29,299 nucleotides of DNA from JBLIDK01 sp047632595 (GTDB taxonomy: Bacteria; Bacteroidota; Bacteroidia; Sphingobacteriales; Sphingobacteriaceae): the NCBI GenBank assembly GCA_047632595.1, contig JBLIDK010000025.1:1-29299 (forward strand), in the 5' to 3' direction. This document shows, piece by piece, positions 16,631 to 23,949 of this stretch. The position numbers and the translations under genes were made by a program. The notes below the pieces were generated by a model that did no database searches, was not told the DNA's origin, and saw only the letters and a list, made by a program, of their open reading frames with translations. The first letter of the stretch is position 1, and the number at the start of each line of letters is the position of its first letter.

Positions 16631-16705
16631 GGTCTCTGACCGGTTTTAAAGCCTATCACTTTCAAATATAATAAAGCGGTTCATAATTTTCCGTGTCAGA
16701 GACAC
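16631..16705. repeat. REPIN-like pair of inverted small palindromes
   Basis: Left unit GGTCTCTGACC (16631-16641) is itself a palindrome (GGTC-tct-GACC). Right unit GTGTCAGAGACAC (16693-16705) is a palindrome (GTGTC-aga-GACAC). The two are inverted copies of each other: GTCTCTGAC at 16632-16640 pairs exactly with GTCAGAGAC at 16695-16703, and the flanking CGG/CCG also pairs apart from one extra T. The 51-base interior is non-coding. Two inverted REP palindromes about 50 bp apart is the REPIN layout mobilised by RAYT (TnpA-REP) transposases; no transposase is present here, and membership of a repeat family needs other copies in the genome. Confidence 0.6.
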
Positions 16706-16737
16706 TTATCCTCATTCAAACTTTCAAGTCTCACTGC

Positions 16738-16866
16738 TTAAGACTTAAAAGAGTTGGGGTGTTTTGGGGTAAGTCTTAACCTACTTCTTTACAACGTAGG
16801 GTTTACTCCACATTTATCATAGAAGTTGCTCTGCTACTACCCTATTCACAACTCCAACTTTTTGAG
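16738..16866. other. Non-coding segment with nested pairing, function unknown
   Basis: TTAAGACTTA (16738-16747) and TAAGTCTTAA (16770-16779) form a perfect 10-bp stem. CCTAC (16780-16784) and GTAGG (16796-16800) form a short one beside it. The stretch AAAAGAGTTGGGGT (16747-16760) can also pair with ACTCCAACTTTTT near 16852-16864 with one bulge. No ORF is convincing on either strand. Together with the REPIN and the GNAT remnant it fills the 472-bp gap between dnaB and the lipoprotein gene. It may be a structured RNA, a relic of a mobile element, or chance. Confidence 0.4.
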
Positions 16867-16872
16867 GTAAGC

Positions 16873-17409
16873 TTACTTTTCTTTAAATTCAATGCTTTCT
16901 AAACTCAAGGCAATCTCTTTCTGGTTTTTATCCCTAACAAACCCATAAATGTGGAATTGTGCTACACCTTGTAAGTCTGAGCTAGTCCAGTAATATAAAC
17001 TATCTATATAAACCCCTATAACTCCTTCATTTTCTATTGGGTAGGTGATTTTTGCATTCCTACCATCTATTTTTGTGTATTTTAAATTCTGTTTTCTGTA
17101 GCTGTCTAAATCAAAATTTCTATTCTTACTAATAAAGAAACCATTTGGTGGTACATAACTACTATCTTTAATTGGCATATACATTATTTTGGGACAAGGC
17201 TCTGCTAAATTATCAATTTGAAAACCTCGTTTATATTTTAATGTGTCGCCTTCCAAAATTATATATCCATCATTACGCGTATTTTCTATTATTTCAATGT
17301 TCTGAATTTTTGGAGTTGCAATAGTAAAAAAATCAATTTCAACCCTGTTTTTATCGGAACAACCTAGAAACAACAGCACAAAAGATAAACTAAGGAGTGT
17401 TCGTATCAT
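16873..17409 (-). CDS. Lipoprotein of unknown function
   Basis: 178 residues. Signal peptide MIRTLLSLSFVLLFLGC ends in a lipobox (LFLGC, lipidated Cys17), so it should be a membrane-anchored periplasmic or outer-membrane lipoprotein. The mature part is soluble and beta-rich (IENTRNDGYIILEGDTLKY, VPPNGFFISKNRNFDLDSY, IGVYIDSLYYWTSSD, FHIYGFVRDK). I see no catalytic motif. Its first 20 bases overlap the end of the small ORF at 17390-17572 on the same strand, a layout typical of translational coupling. It could be an immunity or accessory partner to that ORF, but this is inference from position only. The downstream side is decayed non-coding DNA. Confidence 0.75.
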   Translation of the reverse strand: MIRTLLSLSFVLLFLGCSDKNRVEIDFFTIATPKIQNIEIIENTRNDGYIILEGDTLKYKRGFQIDNLAEPCPKIMYMPIKDSSYVPPNGFFISKNRNFDLDSYRKQNLKYTKIDGRNAKITYPIENEGVIGVYIDSLYYWTSSDLQGVAQFHIYGFVRDKNQKEIALSLESIEFKEK

Positions 17410-17572
17410 TCTTTTTATCTTGATTTACCTTATAACCACCAGTATTTATAAATTCTTGAGCCTTTCTTTTAGCCTTGCCTCCACCTAACGGGTGGGTACC
17501 ATCATTTAAATTACTTAAGTGTTGCCATGCGGATTTTAAATCAGCCGGATTCAACATGCTCCACCTTAACAA
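17390..17572 (-). CDS. Short orphan ORF, possible C-terminal fragment of a larger (toxin-like?) protein
   Basis: 60 residues from TTG 17572, or 55 from ATG 17557. An in-frame TAA lies nine bases upstream of the TTG, and I found no signal or promoter. The sequence is polar, with a compact Gly/His-rich motif LNDGTHPLGGGKAKRKAQEF followed by INTGGYKV. It reads like the tail of a larger domain rather than a free small protein. A short C-terminal segment followed by an overlapping lipoprotein gene resembles an orphaned toxin tip plus immunity gene, but I cannot assign it to any toxin family. It begins inside the inverted repeat at 17570-17639, which suggests the original 5' end was lost by rearrangement. 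Confidence 0.45.
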   Translation of the reverse strand: MLRWSMLNPADLKSAWQHLSNLNDGTHPLGGGKAKRKAQEFINTGGYKVNQDKKNDTNTP

Positions 17573-17639
17573 ATTGACATTTTATAGAACTTTTAATGCG
17601 TGCCATAGCTAAGCTATAAAAGTTCTTAATGGCAATTTG
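17570..17639. repeat. Long imperfect inverted repeat with CAAATTGnCAT ends
   Basis: The arm at 17570-17595 (starting CAAATTGACAT, ending AGAACTTTTA) is complementary to 17617-17639 (starting TAAAAGTTCTT, ending ATGGCAATTTG), apart from one substitution and a 3-4 base indel. The interior holds a further palindrome, TAGCT-A-AGCTA, at 17606-17616. A third CAAATTGCCAT box lies at 17735-17745. Confidence 0.65.
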
Positions 17640-17644
17640 TATTC

Positions 17645-17753
17645 CACTTAACTCAATTCAACTTAATTTAAGTGAATATACTAAATTTTGATTTTAAAAT
17701 GGCTTAGAATTAGTTTAACAATTTTATTATTAAACAAATTGCCATCTTAAAAT
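17645..17753. repeat. Two further hairpins before the chrA 3' end
   Basis: CACTTAA (17645-17651) and TTAAGTG (17668-17674) form one stem. ATTTTAAAATGGC (17691-17703) and GCCATCTTAAAAT (17741-17753) form a second with one mismatch, enclosing GTTTAA and TTAAAC near 17713 and 17730. The second stem overlaps the last codons and stop of chrA and could serve as its terminator, although it has no clean U-tract. Confidence 0.5.
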
Positions 17754-18931
17754 ATTACACCTAAAATAAACCCACCTAAAATTAAAAGTGGTATCGGAAT
17801 TTTAGTAAATATCAATATCAATATAGTAGCTCCAACAATGGTTAATGGCTGCCACTGATATCCAATAGGCTGTAGTAATAAACCAAAGGCAGCAATTACA
17901 AAACCTATTGCAATAGCGTTTATTCCATCAAGAGAACGACGAATGTGTTGAATGTTTTTTAGCTTATCCCAAAGAGGAATAATTATCATAATTAATAATA
18001 TACCAGGTAAATTAATCCCTAACAAGGCCACAAAACTTCCAAATATTTGCCCTGCAGTACCATATTCCCGCATGGAGAGTCCACCGATAAACGAACTAAA
18101 GGCAAAAACCGGCCCTGGTAAACTTTGCTGAATAGCCAAACCTGTTAAAAACTCATTTCCTGTTAAGTAACTCTTCATTTGTACAAACTCGGTAAACATA
18201 TATGGAATTAGAACCTGCCCTCCCCCAAAAATCAAAATGCCATTTCTGTAAAAATTCTCGAACAAACGAATTGGTAAACTGAAATAGGAATTTCTGTTCA
18301 ACTCAGCTCCTAAAAAGACACTAATTAGAAGAATGCCGACCATTATTCCAATTCTTCGCCAATTAACTTGAAGTTTTACTTTTTGCTTTTCATATAATTT
18401 TCGATTTAAAAAAGAATATAAGAATGCACCAAAAATGATTAGAATTGGAAATAGAAAAGCACTTTTGAATACAAAAACTAAAACTGCTGATACAGACATG
18501 AAAATCCACATCATGGAAGATTTTAACAACCTTTTGGCTAAAATAAATGCAGAAAAACCTACAATTCCCACTGCCATTGGTTGCACAAAGTTTCCGAATT
18601 CTGGGGTTAGGTCGTTGTTTTGGTAATAGGTTACGGTAATTGCTGCAAAGCACATCACACAAGCAAGAGGGATTAGCCAAATTGCTAAAGTTGCAATTGT
18701 TAAAGGAGCCTTACCAAATTTATAGGAAATTGCTGCTAATGTTTGCGTGGATGATGGACCGGGTAAAAGCTGACAAAGTGCGTTAATCTCTAGCAACTCT
18801 TCTTCACTTAAATACTTTCGTTTAAGAACAAACAAATTTAGCATCATAGCTAAATGCGCTTGTGGCCCACCAAAGGCAGTAAAAGTAAGGACAAATACAT
18901 CCCGTAAAAAAAGAAAGTGTCTTTTTCTCAC
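17747..18931 (-). CDS. chrA: Chromate transporter, two-domain ChrA family
   Basis: 394 residues from GTG 18931 (VRKRHFLFLRD), which matches where ChrA proteins begin; a TTG five codons earlier is the alternative. Inner-membrane CHR-family transporter associated with chromate efflux. N-terminal CHR half: TAFGGPQAHLAMML, then EELLEINALCQLLPGPSSTQ. C-terminal half repeats the pattern: LIFGGGQVLIPYMFTEF, then GLAIQQSLPGPVFAFSSFIG. Ten or so hydrophobic segments are visible. The two-domain fused length is the common long form. The gene lies downstream of a TPR protein on the same strand. The natural substrate may not be chromate; many genomes carry ChrA without any other resistance gene. Confidence 0.9.
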   Translation of the reverse strand: MRKRHFLFLRDVFVLTFTAFGGPQAHLAMMLNLFVLKRKYLSEEELLEINALCQLLPGPSSTQTLAAISYKFGKAPLTIATLAIWLIPLACVMCFAAITVTYYQNNDLTPEFGNFVQPMAVGIVGFSAFILAKRLLKSSMMWIFMSVSAVLVFVFKSAFLFPILIIFGAFLYSFLNRKLYEKQKVKLQVNWRRIGIMVGILLISVFLGAELNRNSYFSLPIRLFENFYRNGILIFGGGQVLIPYMFTEFVQMKSYLTGNEFLTGLAIQQSLPGPVFAFSSFIGGLSMREYGTAGQIFGSFVALLGINLPGILLIMIIIPLWDKLKNIQHIRRSLDGINAIAIGFVIAAFGLLLQPIGYQWQPLTIVGATILILIFTKIPIPLLILGGFILGVIF

Positions 18932-18979
18932 AATACAAGAATACAAGAAAAGTTAAAATCAAAAAGAATGTAATTCATT

Positions 18980-19303
18980 TTAATTGATATCAACATTCAT
19001 TAAAGCACCTTGAAGTTCTGATAAAGCGTGTTGATTATTGTTGTTTTTGGCTATTCCTATACCTTTTTGAAAAATTTGTTTTGCCATTTCCAAATCCTCT
19101 AACTCTTCATATAGCTTACCCAAATGATAGTAGGTGCCTATATAGTTTTCATCCAATTTATGCACGGTTTCAAAGTGTTCTAGCGCTTTTTCTTTGTTGT
19201 TTTGCTTCCAATATTCTTGAGCTAAAGCAAATAGAATAAATGAGTCATTTGGGCTTTCTTTCAAAAAGTTTAACAATTGTTGTAATCTATCCTTCATTTT
19301 CAT
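18980..19303 (-). CDS. Small tetratricopeptide-repeat protein
   Basis: 107 residues, no signal peptide, cytoplasmic. Two TPR units are readable: residues ~16-49 (NDSFILFALAQEYWKQNNKE then KALEHFETVHKLDE) and ~50-84 (YIGTYYHLGKLYEELEDLEM then AKQIFQKGIGIA), each with the W/L-G-Y-A-F-P-like spacing, followed by a capping helix. TPRs mediate protein-protein contacts; the partner is unknown. The ATG at 19303 lies 54 bp from divergent etfB. chrA follows about 48 bp downstream on the same strand, so the two may share a transcript, but a functional link is not evident. Confidence 0.85.
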   Translation of the reverse strand: MKMKDRLQQLLNFLKESPNDSFILFALAQEYWKQNNKEKALEHFETVHKLDENYIGTYYHLGKLYEELEDLEMAKQIFQKGIGIAKNNNNQHALSELQGALMNVDIN

Positions 19304-19325
19304 TTTTATACTGCGGTCTATTTGT

Positions 19326-19333
19326 TAATTTTG
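19326..19333 (+). promoter_or_regulatory. Putative etfB promoter -7 box
   Basis: TAATTTTG is an exact TAnnTTTG match, 24 bases before the etfB ATG. No TTG lies at the -33 distance. Confidence 0.45.
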
Positions 19334-19357
19334 TATCTCACATCACTATAAAAATTC

Positions 19358-20095
19358 ATGAAAATATTAGTTTGTATTAGCAATGTTCCAGATACTACAA
19401 CAAAAATAGTCTTCTCAGGTGATAAATCTGCACTAGATAAAAATGGAGTTCAATTTGTTATTAACCCATACGATGAATTCTCATTAACAAGAGCTCTAGA
19501 ACTAGCTGAAAGTAATAGCGGTTCAGTTACAGTTATACATGTTGGTGAAGCAGAATCTGAGCCAACAATTAGAAAAGCTTTAGCATTAGGTGCTGATGGT
19601 GCTGTTCGAATAAATGCAAAAGCCACTTCAGGAATGTTTGTTGCTAAAGAAATTTCAAACTACGCCAAAGAAAACAATTTTGATTTAATACTTACAGGTG
19701 GAGAGTCAATTGACTTTAATGGTAACATGGTTTGTCCAATGGTTGCAGAGTATCTTGGACTTCCAAGTATTTCAAATTGTAAGAAGCTAGATATTGCAGA
19801 TGGTAAGGCAACAATGGTAAGAGAGATTGTTGGAGGAAAAGAAACTTGTGAAGCTAAACTACCTTTAGTAGTAAGTGCAATAGAAGGAATTTCAGAACCA
19901 AGAATACCTAACATGAGAGGTATTATGGCAGCAAGAACAAAACCATTAGAAGTTATTGAAGCAGGTCAATTTGACGAAACTGTACAATACAAAGAATTTA
20001 CAACACCTCCAGGAAGAGGAGACGTTACTTTAATTGCTGCTGATAACGTAGGCGAATTAATTGAAAAATTACACAACGAAGCAAAAGTTATTTAA
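19358..20095 (+). CDS. etfB: Electron transfer flavoprotein, beta subunit
   Basis: 245 residues, the usual length. With EtfA it carries electrons from acyl-CoA dehydrogenases to ETF-quinone oxidoreductase. Motifs: ILVCISNVPDT at the start, FVINPYDEFSLTRALELAE (34-52), the AMP-binding-type segment LILTGGESIDFNG (about 109-121), the conserved loop LPLVVSAIEGISEPRIPNMR and the C-terminal arm (TKPLEVIEAGQF). The ATG at 19358 follows a TAnnTTTG box by 24 bases. Five bases separate it from etfA, so the two are one operon. Confidence 0.96.
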   Translation: MKILVCISNVPDTTTKIVFSGDKSALDKNGVQFVINPYDEFSLTRALELAESNSGSVTVIHVGEAESEPTIRKALALGADGAVRINAKATSGMFVAKEISNYAKENNFDLILTGGESIDFNGNMVCPMVAEYLGLPSISNCKKLDIADGKATMVREIVGGKETCEAKLPLVVSAIEGISEPRIPNMRGIMAARTKPLEVIEAGQFDETVQYKEFTTPPGRGDVTLIAADNVGELIEKLHNEAKVI

Positions 20096-20100
20096 AAGAT

Positions 20101-21078
20101 ATGTCAGTATTAGTATACACAGAAAATAGTGAAGGAAAATTTAAGAAATCTTCGTTCGAGGTAGTTTCATACGCAGCAGATATTGCTAAAAGCATTGGAT
20201 CTGACTTAACTGTCATTTCAATTGGTAATGTTTCAAATGATGAATTAGAGAAATTAGGAAATTATGGAGCTAAAACCGTTTTAAGCGCTAACTCTGACCA
20301 ATTTTCTACTTTTAGAAATCAAAGTTTTTCCAATTGCATTGGCCAAGCAGCAGAAAAAATGGGTGCCAAAGTTGTGGTTATTCCTAATTCACTAGAAGGA
20401 AGAGCAATTGCACCAAGAATTGCTGTAAAGTTAAATGCAGGGTTTGCAAACGGGGCTATTGCCCTACCAGAAACAAGTGGAGAATTTAAAGTGAAGACTG
20501 TTTCGTATTCCAACAAGGCATTTTCAAACGTTTCTTTAACGAGCGATGTAAAAGTTATTACATTAAACAACAACAGTTACAAAGTAGTTGAAACTGGTGG
20601 AACTGCAGCAATTGAAAAATTTGACCCAAGTCTTACAGATGCAGATTTAGCAGTTACAGTAACCAACTCAGCTAAAAATACGGACAAAATAAGCTTGCCA
20701 GATGCAGATTTAGTTGTTTCGGCTGGTAGAGGCTTAAAAGGGCCTGAAAATTGGGGAATGATTGAAGAGTTAGCAGAACTATTAGGTGCAGCTACAGCAT
20801 GCTCTAAACCGGTTTCTGATGCAGACTGGAGACCTCACTCTGAACACGTTGGGCAAACTGGAATTAAAGTAAGCCCTAATTTGTACATAGCAATTGGTAT
20901 TTCAGGAGCAATTCAACATTTAGCGGGTGTGAGTTCGTCTAAAACTATTGTAGTAATTAATAAGGACCCTGAGGCACCGTTTTTTAAAGCAGCTGATTAT
21001 GGAATAGTTGGTGATGCATTTGAAATAGTTCCAAAACTAATAGAAGAGTTAAAATCGCACAAAGCAGCAACAGCCTAG
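20101..21078 (+). CDS. etfA: Electron transfer flavoprotein, alpha subunit
   Basis: 325 residues. FAD-binding partner of EtfB. The N-terminal domain (1-195) is the weakly conserved adenine-nucleotide-like fold. The C-terminal FAD domain is clear: VVSAGRGLKGPENWGMIEEL (about 201-220), SKPVSDADWRPHSEHVGQTG (FAD-contacting Arg and Ser/His), VSPNLYIAIGISGAIQHLAG and VINKDPEAPFFKAADYGIVGD. Start ATG five bases after etfB. The pair fits fatty-acid or branched-chain amino-acid oxidation; the dehydrogenases are not in the window. Confidence 0.96.
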   Translation: MSVLVYTENSEGKFKKSSFEVVSYAADIAKSIGSDLTVISIGNVSNDELEKLGNYGAKTVLSANSDQFSTFRNQSFSNCIGQAAEKMGAKVVVIPNSLEGRAIAPRIAVKLNAGFANGAIALPETSGEFKVKTVSYSNKAFSNVSLTSDVKVITLNNNSYKVVETGGTAAIEKFDPSLTDADLAVTVTNSAKNTDKISLPDADLVVSAGRGLKGPENWGMIEELAELLGAATACSKPVSDADWRPHSEHVGQTGIKVSPNLYIAIGISGAIQHLAGVSSSKTIVVINKDPEAPFFKAADYGIVGDAFEIVPKLIEELKSHKAATA

Positions 21079-21093
21079 TTAAATTTTTCTTAA

Positions 21094-21127
21094 CTTAAAA
21101 CATTGAAAGAGTGGAGTGTGTTTTAAG
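21094..21127 (+). repeat. 9-bp inverted repeat between etfA and the nuclease gene
   Basis: CTTAAAACA (21094-21102) and TGTTTTAAG (21119-21127) are perfect complements around a 16-base loop, 15 bases after the etfA stop. It could be a weak terminator or attenuator; there is no U-tract. Confidence 0.4.
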
Positions 21128-21149
21128 AATAAATCTCCAAAAGTGCTAG

Positions 21150-21776
21150 ATGGATAAAATAAAACTAGAAATTGTTGGATTGTCGTATAGTCAAACGCAA
21201 TCTGGGGCTTACGCATTAGTACTAGGCGAAAGCAAAGGAAAGAGAAGACTACCAATTATAATTGGTGGTTTTGAAGCGCAGGCAATAGCGATTGAGATTG
21301 AAAAAATGAAGCCAAGCAGGCCTCTTACTCATGATTTGTTTAAAAGCTTAACAGAAGCATTTAAAATAGACTTAAAAGAAGTAATCATTTACAACTTAGT
21401 AGATGGCATTTTTTATGCGAAGCTAATTTGTTCTGATGGTGAAAATGAAGTTGAAATTGATGCTCGTACTAGTGATGCAATAGCTTTGGCTGTTCGGTAT
21501 GAATGCGATGTTTTCACCTATGAATTCATCCTTTCTCAGGCAGGTATAATGATTGAAGGAAACGACTTTGTTTTCTTAGAGAATTTAGAGAATAAGGATT
21601 CTGATGAGGATGGCGACGAGGATGAAATTGAAGAAATTCAAAATGAACCTAAGAAATCGAAGGCATTAAATAGCTTAAGTGATTCAGACTTAAAAAAGCA
21701 ACTTGACGAGGCATTAAGAGATGAAGCTTACGAACTCGCTGCAAAAATTCGAGACGAATTAAGTAAAAGACAATAA
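21150..21776 (+). CDS. Bifunctional nuclease family protein (DUF151) with C-terminal UVR motif
   Basis: 208 residues. The DUF151/BFN domain (3-130) shows KLEIVGLSYSQTQSGAYALV, RRLPIIIGGFEAQAIAIEIE, RPLTHDLFKSL and DARTSDAIALAVR. Some members have been reported to have DNase and RNase activity; whether this one does is unknown. A very acidic linker (148-164) joins it to a UvrB/UvrC-type motif (178-206, LKKQLDEALRDEAYELAAKI), which in UvrB/UvrC mediates protein contact. This domain pair is common in Bacteroidota. It ends just before a bidirectional terminator shared with citrate synthase and follows etfA by 71 bp. Confidence 0.9.
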   Translation: MDKIKLEIVGLSYSQTQSGAYALVLGESKGKRRLPIIIGGFEAQAIAIEIEKMKPSRPLTHDLFKSLTEAFKIDLKEVIIYNLVDGIFYAKLICSDGENEVEIDARTSDAIALAVRYECDVFTYEFILSQAGIMIEGNDFVFLENLENKDSDEDGDEDEIEEIQNEPKKSKALNSLSDSDLKKQLDEALRDEAYELAAKIRDELSKRQ

Positions 21777-21787
21777 TTATAAGGCAT

Positions 21788-21822
21788 AAAAAAAGCCGTT
21801 AGAGTTATCTAACGGCTTTTTT
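21788..21822. terminator. Bidirectional intrinsic terminator
   Basis: A7, then AGCCGTTAGA (21794-21803), a GTTA loop, TCTAACGGCT (21808-21817), then T6. A perfect 10-bp stem flanked by A and T runs serves both the + strand nuclease gene and the convergent citrate synthase gene, whose stop codons lie about 12 bases either side. Confidence 0.93.
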
Positions 21823-21834
21823 ATTGACCTTTTA

Positions 21835-23124
21835 TTATCGTTTTGATAAAGAAATATAATCTCTAGCATTTTCACCAATGTAAATTTGTCTTGGTCTTCC
21901 AATTGGTTCGTTATGCTCACGCATTTCTTTCCATTGAGCCAACCATCCTGGCAATCTTCCTAAAGCAAATAACGTTGTGAACAATTCAGTTGGGAAACCC
22001 ATTGCACGATAGATTATTCCTGAGTAAAAATCTACATTAGGATATAACTTACGTTCTACGAAATAATCATCTTTTAATGCTACTTCCTCTAAGCTTTTCG
22101 CAATTTCTAAAATAGGATCATGAATACCTAGTTTATCTAATACGCTATCAGCAGCTGTTTTAATTATTTTAGCTCTTGGGTCAAAGTTCTTGTAAACTCT
22201 ATGACCAAATCCCATTAAACGGAAAGGATCATTTTTATCCTTTGCTTTCGCTAACCATTTCTCAGTGTTACCACCGTCATTCTTAATATTCTCAAGCATC
22301 TCAATTACAGCTTGGTTTGCACCACCATGTAATGGACCCCAAAGTGCTGAAATACCTGCAGCAATACTAGCATATAAATTCGCATGACTAGAACCTACCA
22401 TTCTTACGGTAGAAGCTGAACAATTTTGCTCATGATCTGCGTGTAAGATTAATAATTTGTTCAACGCATCCACTAATACTGGATCAATATCATACTCTTC
22501 AGTTCTATGACCAAAAGTCATTGATAAGAAGTTTGAAGTATAATCTAATTTGTTTTGTGGATAGATAATTGGATGACCAATCGACTTCTTATGAATCATA
22601 CTAACGATTGTAGGCATTTTAGCCATCAATCTAATGATTGTTAAGTCAATATCCTCTTTACTAATATTTGCGTCTAAAGATTCTGGGTAAAATGATGACA
22701 ACGAGCAAATCATTGATGTTAATTGTCCCATTGGATGTGATTGGGACGGGTATGCATCAAAAAACTTCTTCATATCCTCGTGAATCAATGTTCTACGAGT
22801 AATACTTGTTTCAAAGTCAATTAAGGTAGCTTTCGACGGTAACTCCCCATTAATAAGCAAATAAGAAACTTCTAAGAACGTAGATTTTTCTGCAAGTTGC
22901 TCAATTGGATATCCTCTATACCGCAATATTCCCTTTTCTCCATCAAGAAAGGTAATGGCACTTTTGGTCGCACCGGTATTTTTATATCCAGGGTCTAATG
23001 TAATATACCCTGTTTCACTTCGCAATTTTGTGATATCAATTCCTTTTTCCTGTTCTGTACCAGTTATTACAGGTAATTCAATCACTTTACTATCTACTTT
23101 CACGTTTAAAAGTTCCTCCGCCAT
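21835..23124 (-). CDS. gltA: Citrate synthase
   Basis: 429 residues, hexameric bacterial type length. Condenses acetyl-CoA and oxaloacetate to citrate. Active-site residues: His231 in LHADHEQNCSAS, His266 in GPLHGGANQAV, His308 in GFGHRVYKNFDPRAK and Asp365 in NVDFYSGI. The N-terminal beta-rich part (YITLDPGYKNTGA...ITFLDGEKGILRYRGYPIEQ) is typical of the NADH-sensitive long form, though allosteric control cannot be read from the sequence. Start ATG at 23124; a TAATTTTG promoter box lies 21 bases upstream. It ends at the shared terminator. Confidence 0.97.
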   Translation of the reverse strand: MAEELLNVKVDSKVIELPVITGTEQEKGIDITKLRSETGYITLDPGYKNTGATKSAITFLDGEKGILRYRGYPIEQLAEKSTFLEVSYLLINGELPSKATLIDFETSITRRTLIHEDMKKFFDAYPSQSHPMGQLTSMICSLSSFYPESLDANISKEDIDLTIIRLMAKMPTIVSMIHKKSIGHPIIYPQNKLDYTSNFLSMTFGHRTEEYDIDPVLVDALNKLLILHADHEQNCSASTVRMVGSSHANLYASIAAGISALWGPLHGGANQAVIEMLENIKNDGGNTEKWLAKAKDKNDPFRLMGFGHRVYKNFDPRAKIIKTAADSVLDKLGIHDPILEIAKSLEEVALKDDYFVERKLYPNVDFYSGIIYRAMGFPTELFTTLFALGRLPGWLAQWKEMREHNEPIGRPRQIYIGENARDYISLSKR

Positions 23125-23145
23125 ATTTATTTAATCTAAATCATC

Positions 23146-23153
23146 CAAAATTA
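23146..23153 (-). promoter_or_regulatory. Putative gltA promoter -7 box
   Basis: On the minus strand TAATTTTG, an exact TAnnTTTG match, ends 21 bases before the citrate synthase ATG. No -33 TTG was found at the right distance. Confidence 0.45.
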
Positions 23154-23210
23154 CTATATTTATTGACCATCTAAAAGGATTTAGACGTGGATTATTGAAA
23201 TAATAAGTAA

Positions 23211-23800
23211 TTAATCTGTTAAATTACTATCAGAAATGTGTCGAGTAAAGGATATAATGCCTTCTAACTCCCCTTCTGAATTTAATTCTGGGTACAGCTT
23301 ATTGACAAAGTATCTTACCTTTTCATTCATTTTATAAGTAGAATAATCAATTAATGACTTTTTAGTGTCAATAACTTGCTGCAAACTGGTCATTCTAGAA
23401 ACAGCTACACTTTTAGGTAAACCAAGTTGCTTATCTGTCTTTCCTATTGCTTCATCCTCTTTGAAGCCCATTTCTTTTAAGCCAGAATTATTAATGAATA
23501 CATATTGAAGTTTCAAATTCCAAAAGACATTGCCTTTTACACCTACATCAGCATCAAAATAAACTCTTGCCGAGTTGTTCATTTTTATAATCTCGCCATC
23601 AGGTGAAACTATTAATATAAAGTTTAATGATTTATCAAAAGCTATCTCAAAGGTTTCTCAACTATTATACAACTCTTTTTTAGTTCGCTTAGATTGAGTT
23701 ATATCAATAATAGTTAAATTGCTCCATCTAATTCACCTTCCTTCGGAAAATACGGTAGAAGTCTTAACAGTGACCATGAGTTATCGTCAAATCCTAATTA
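23211..23800 (-). pseudogene. Decayed PAS-domain signalling gene (CheB/CheR-PAS or histidine-kinase relative)
   Basis: A 123-residue open stretch (ATG 23582 to 23211) is PAS-like (QYVFINNSGLKEMGFKEDEA, then IGKTDKQLG). Reading upstream in the same frame gives ETFEIAFDKSLNFILIVSPD, an in-frame TGA at 23658-23660, then DITQSKRTKKELYNS. With one extra T near 23715-23720 the frame continues upstream as SWSLLRLLPYFPKEGELDGA and ILTI. That pattern (LLRxLPY...DGxxLTxxDIT) is typical of the PAS unit found in CheB/CheR fusion proteins. A further stop lies at 23798-23800. The first PAS seems joined to the second with its middle missing. No methyltransferase, kinase or receiver domain remains. It is non-functional as a sensor; expression of the short ORF cannot be excluded. 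Confidence 0.75.
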
Positions 23801-23880
23801 GCGTTCTTTGGCAATTGCCTTGAGTTTCTATTGCTAACTTACATTAAAGGTTTGAGGTAGTTAAATCAAAATATCAATAA

Positions 23881-23925
23881 ATAAAAAAATCCTACAAAAG
23901 TGGCAATAGCCAACCCTGTAGGATT
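23881..23925 (-). terminator. Intrinsic terminator of the lpd transcript
   Basis: On the minus strand AATCCTACA (23925-23917) pairs with TGTAGGATT (23896-23888), enclosing a second stem TGGC-TATT-GCCA, and is followed by a run of seven T. It lies 25 bases after the lpd stop and would end the four-gene minus-strand run. Confidence 0.92.
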
Positions 23926-23949
23926 CTAAATTAATTTTAGATATACTTC

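Noticed and set aside
16401..17750. Possible insertion sequence or integron after dnaB
   Set aside because: No transposase or integrase remains, no target-site duplication found, and the hairpins do not match the attC consensus core sites; kept only as repeats.
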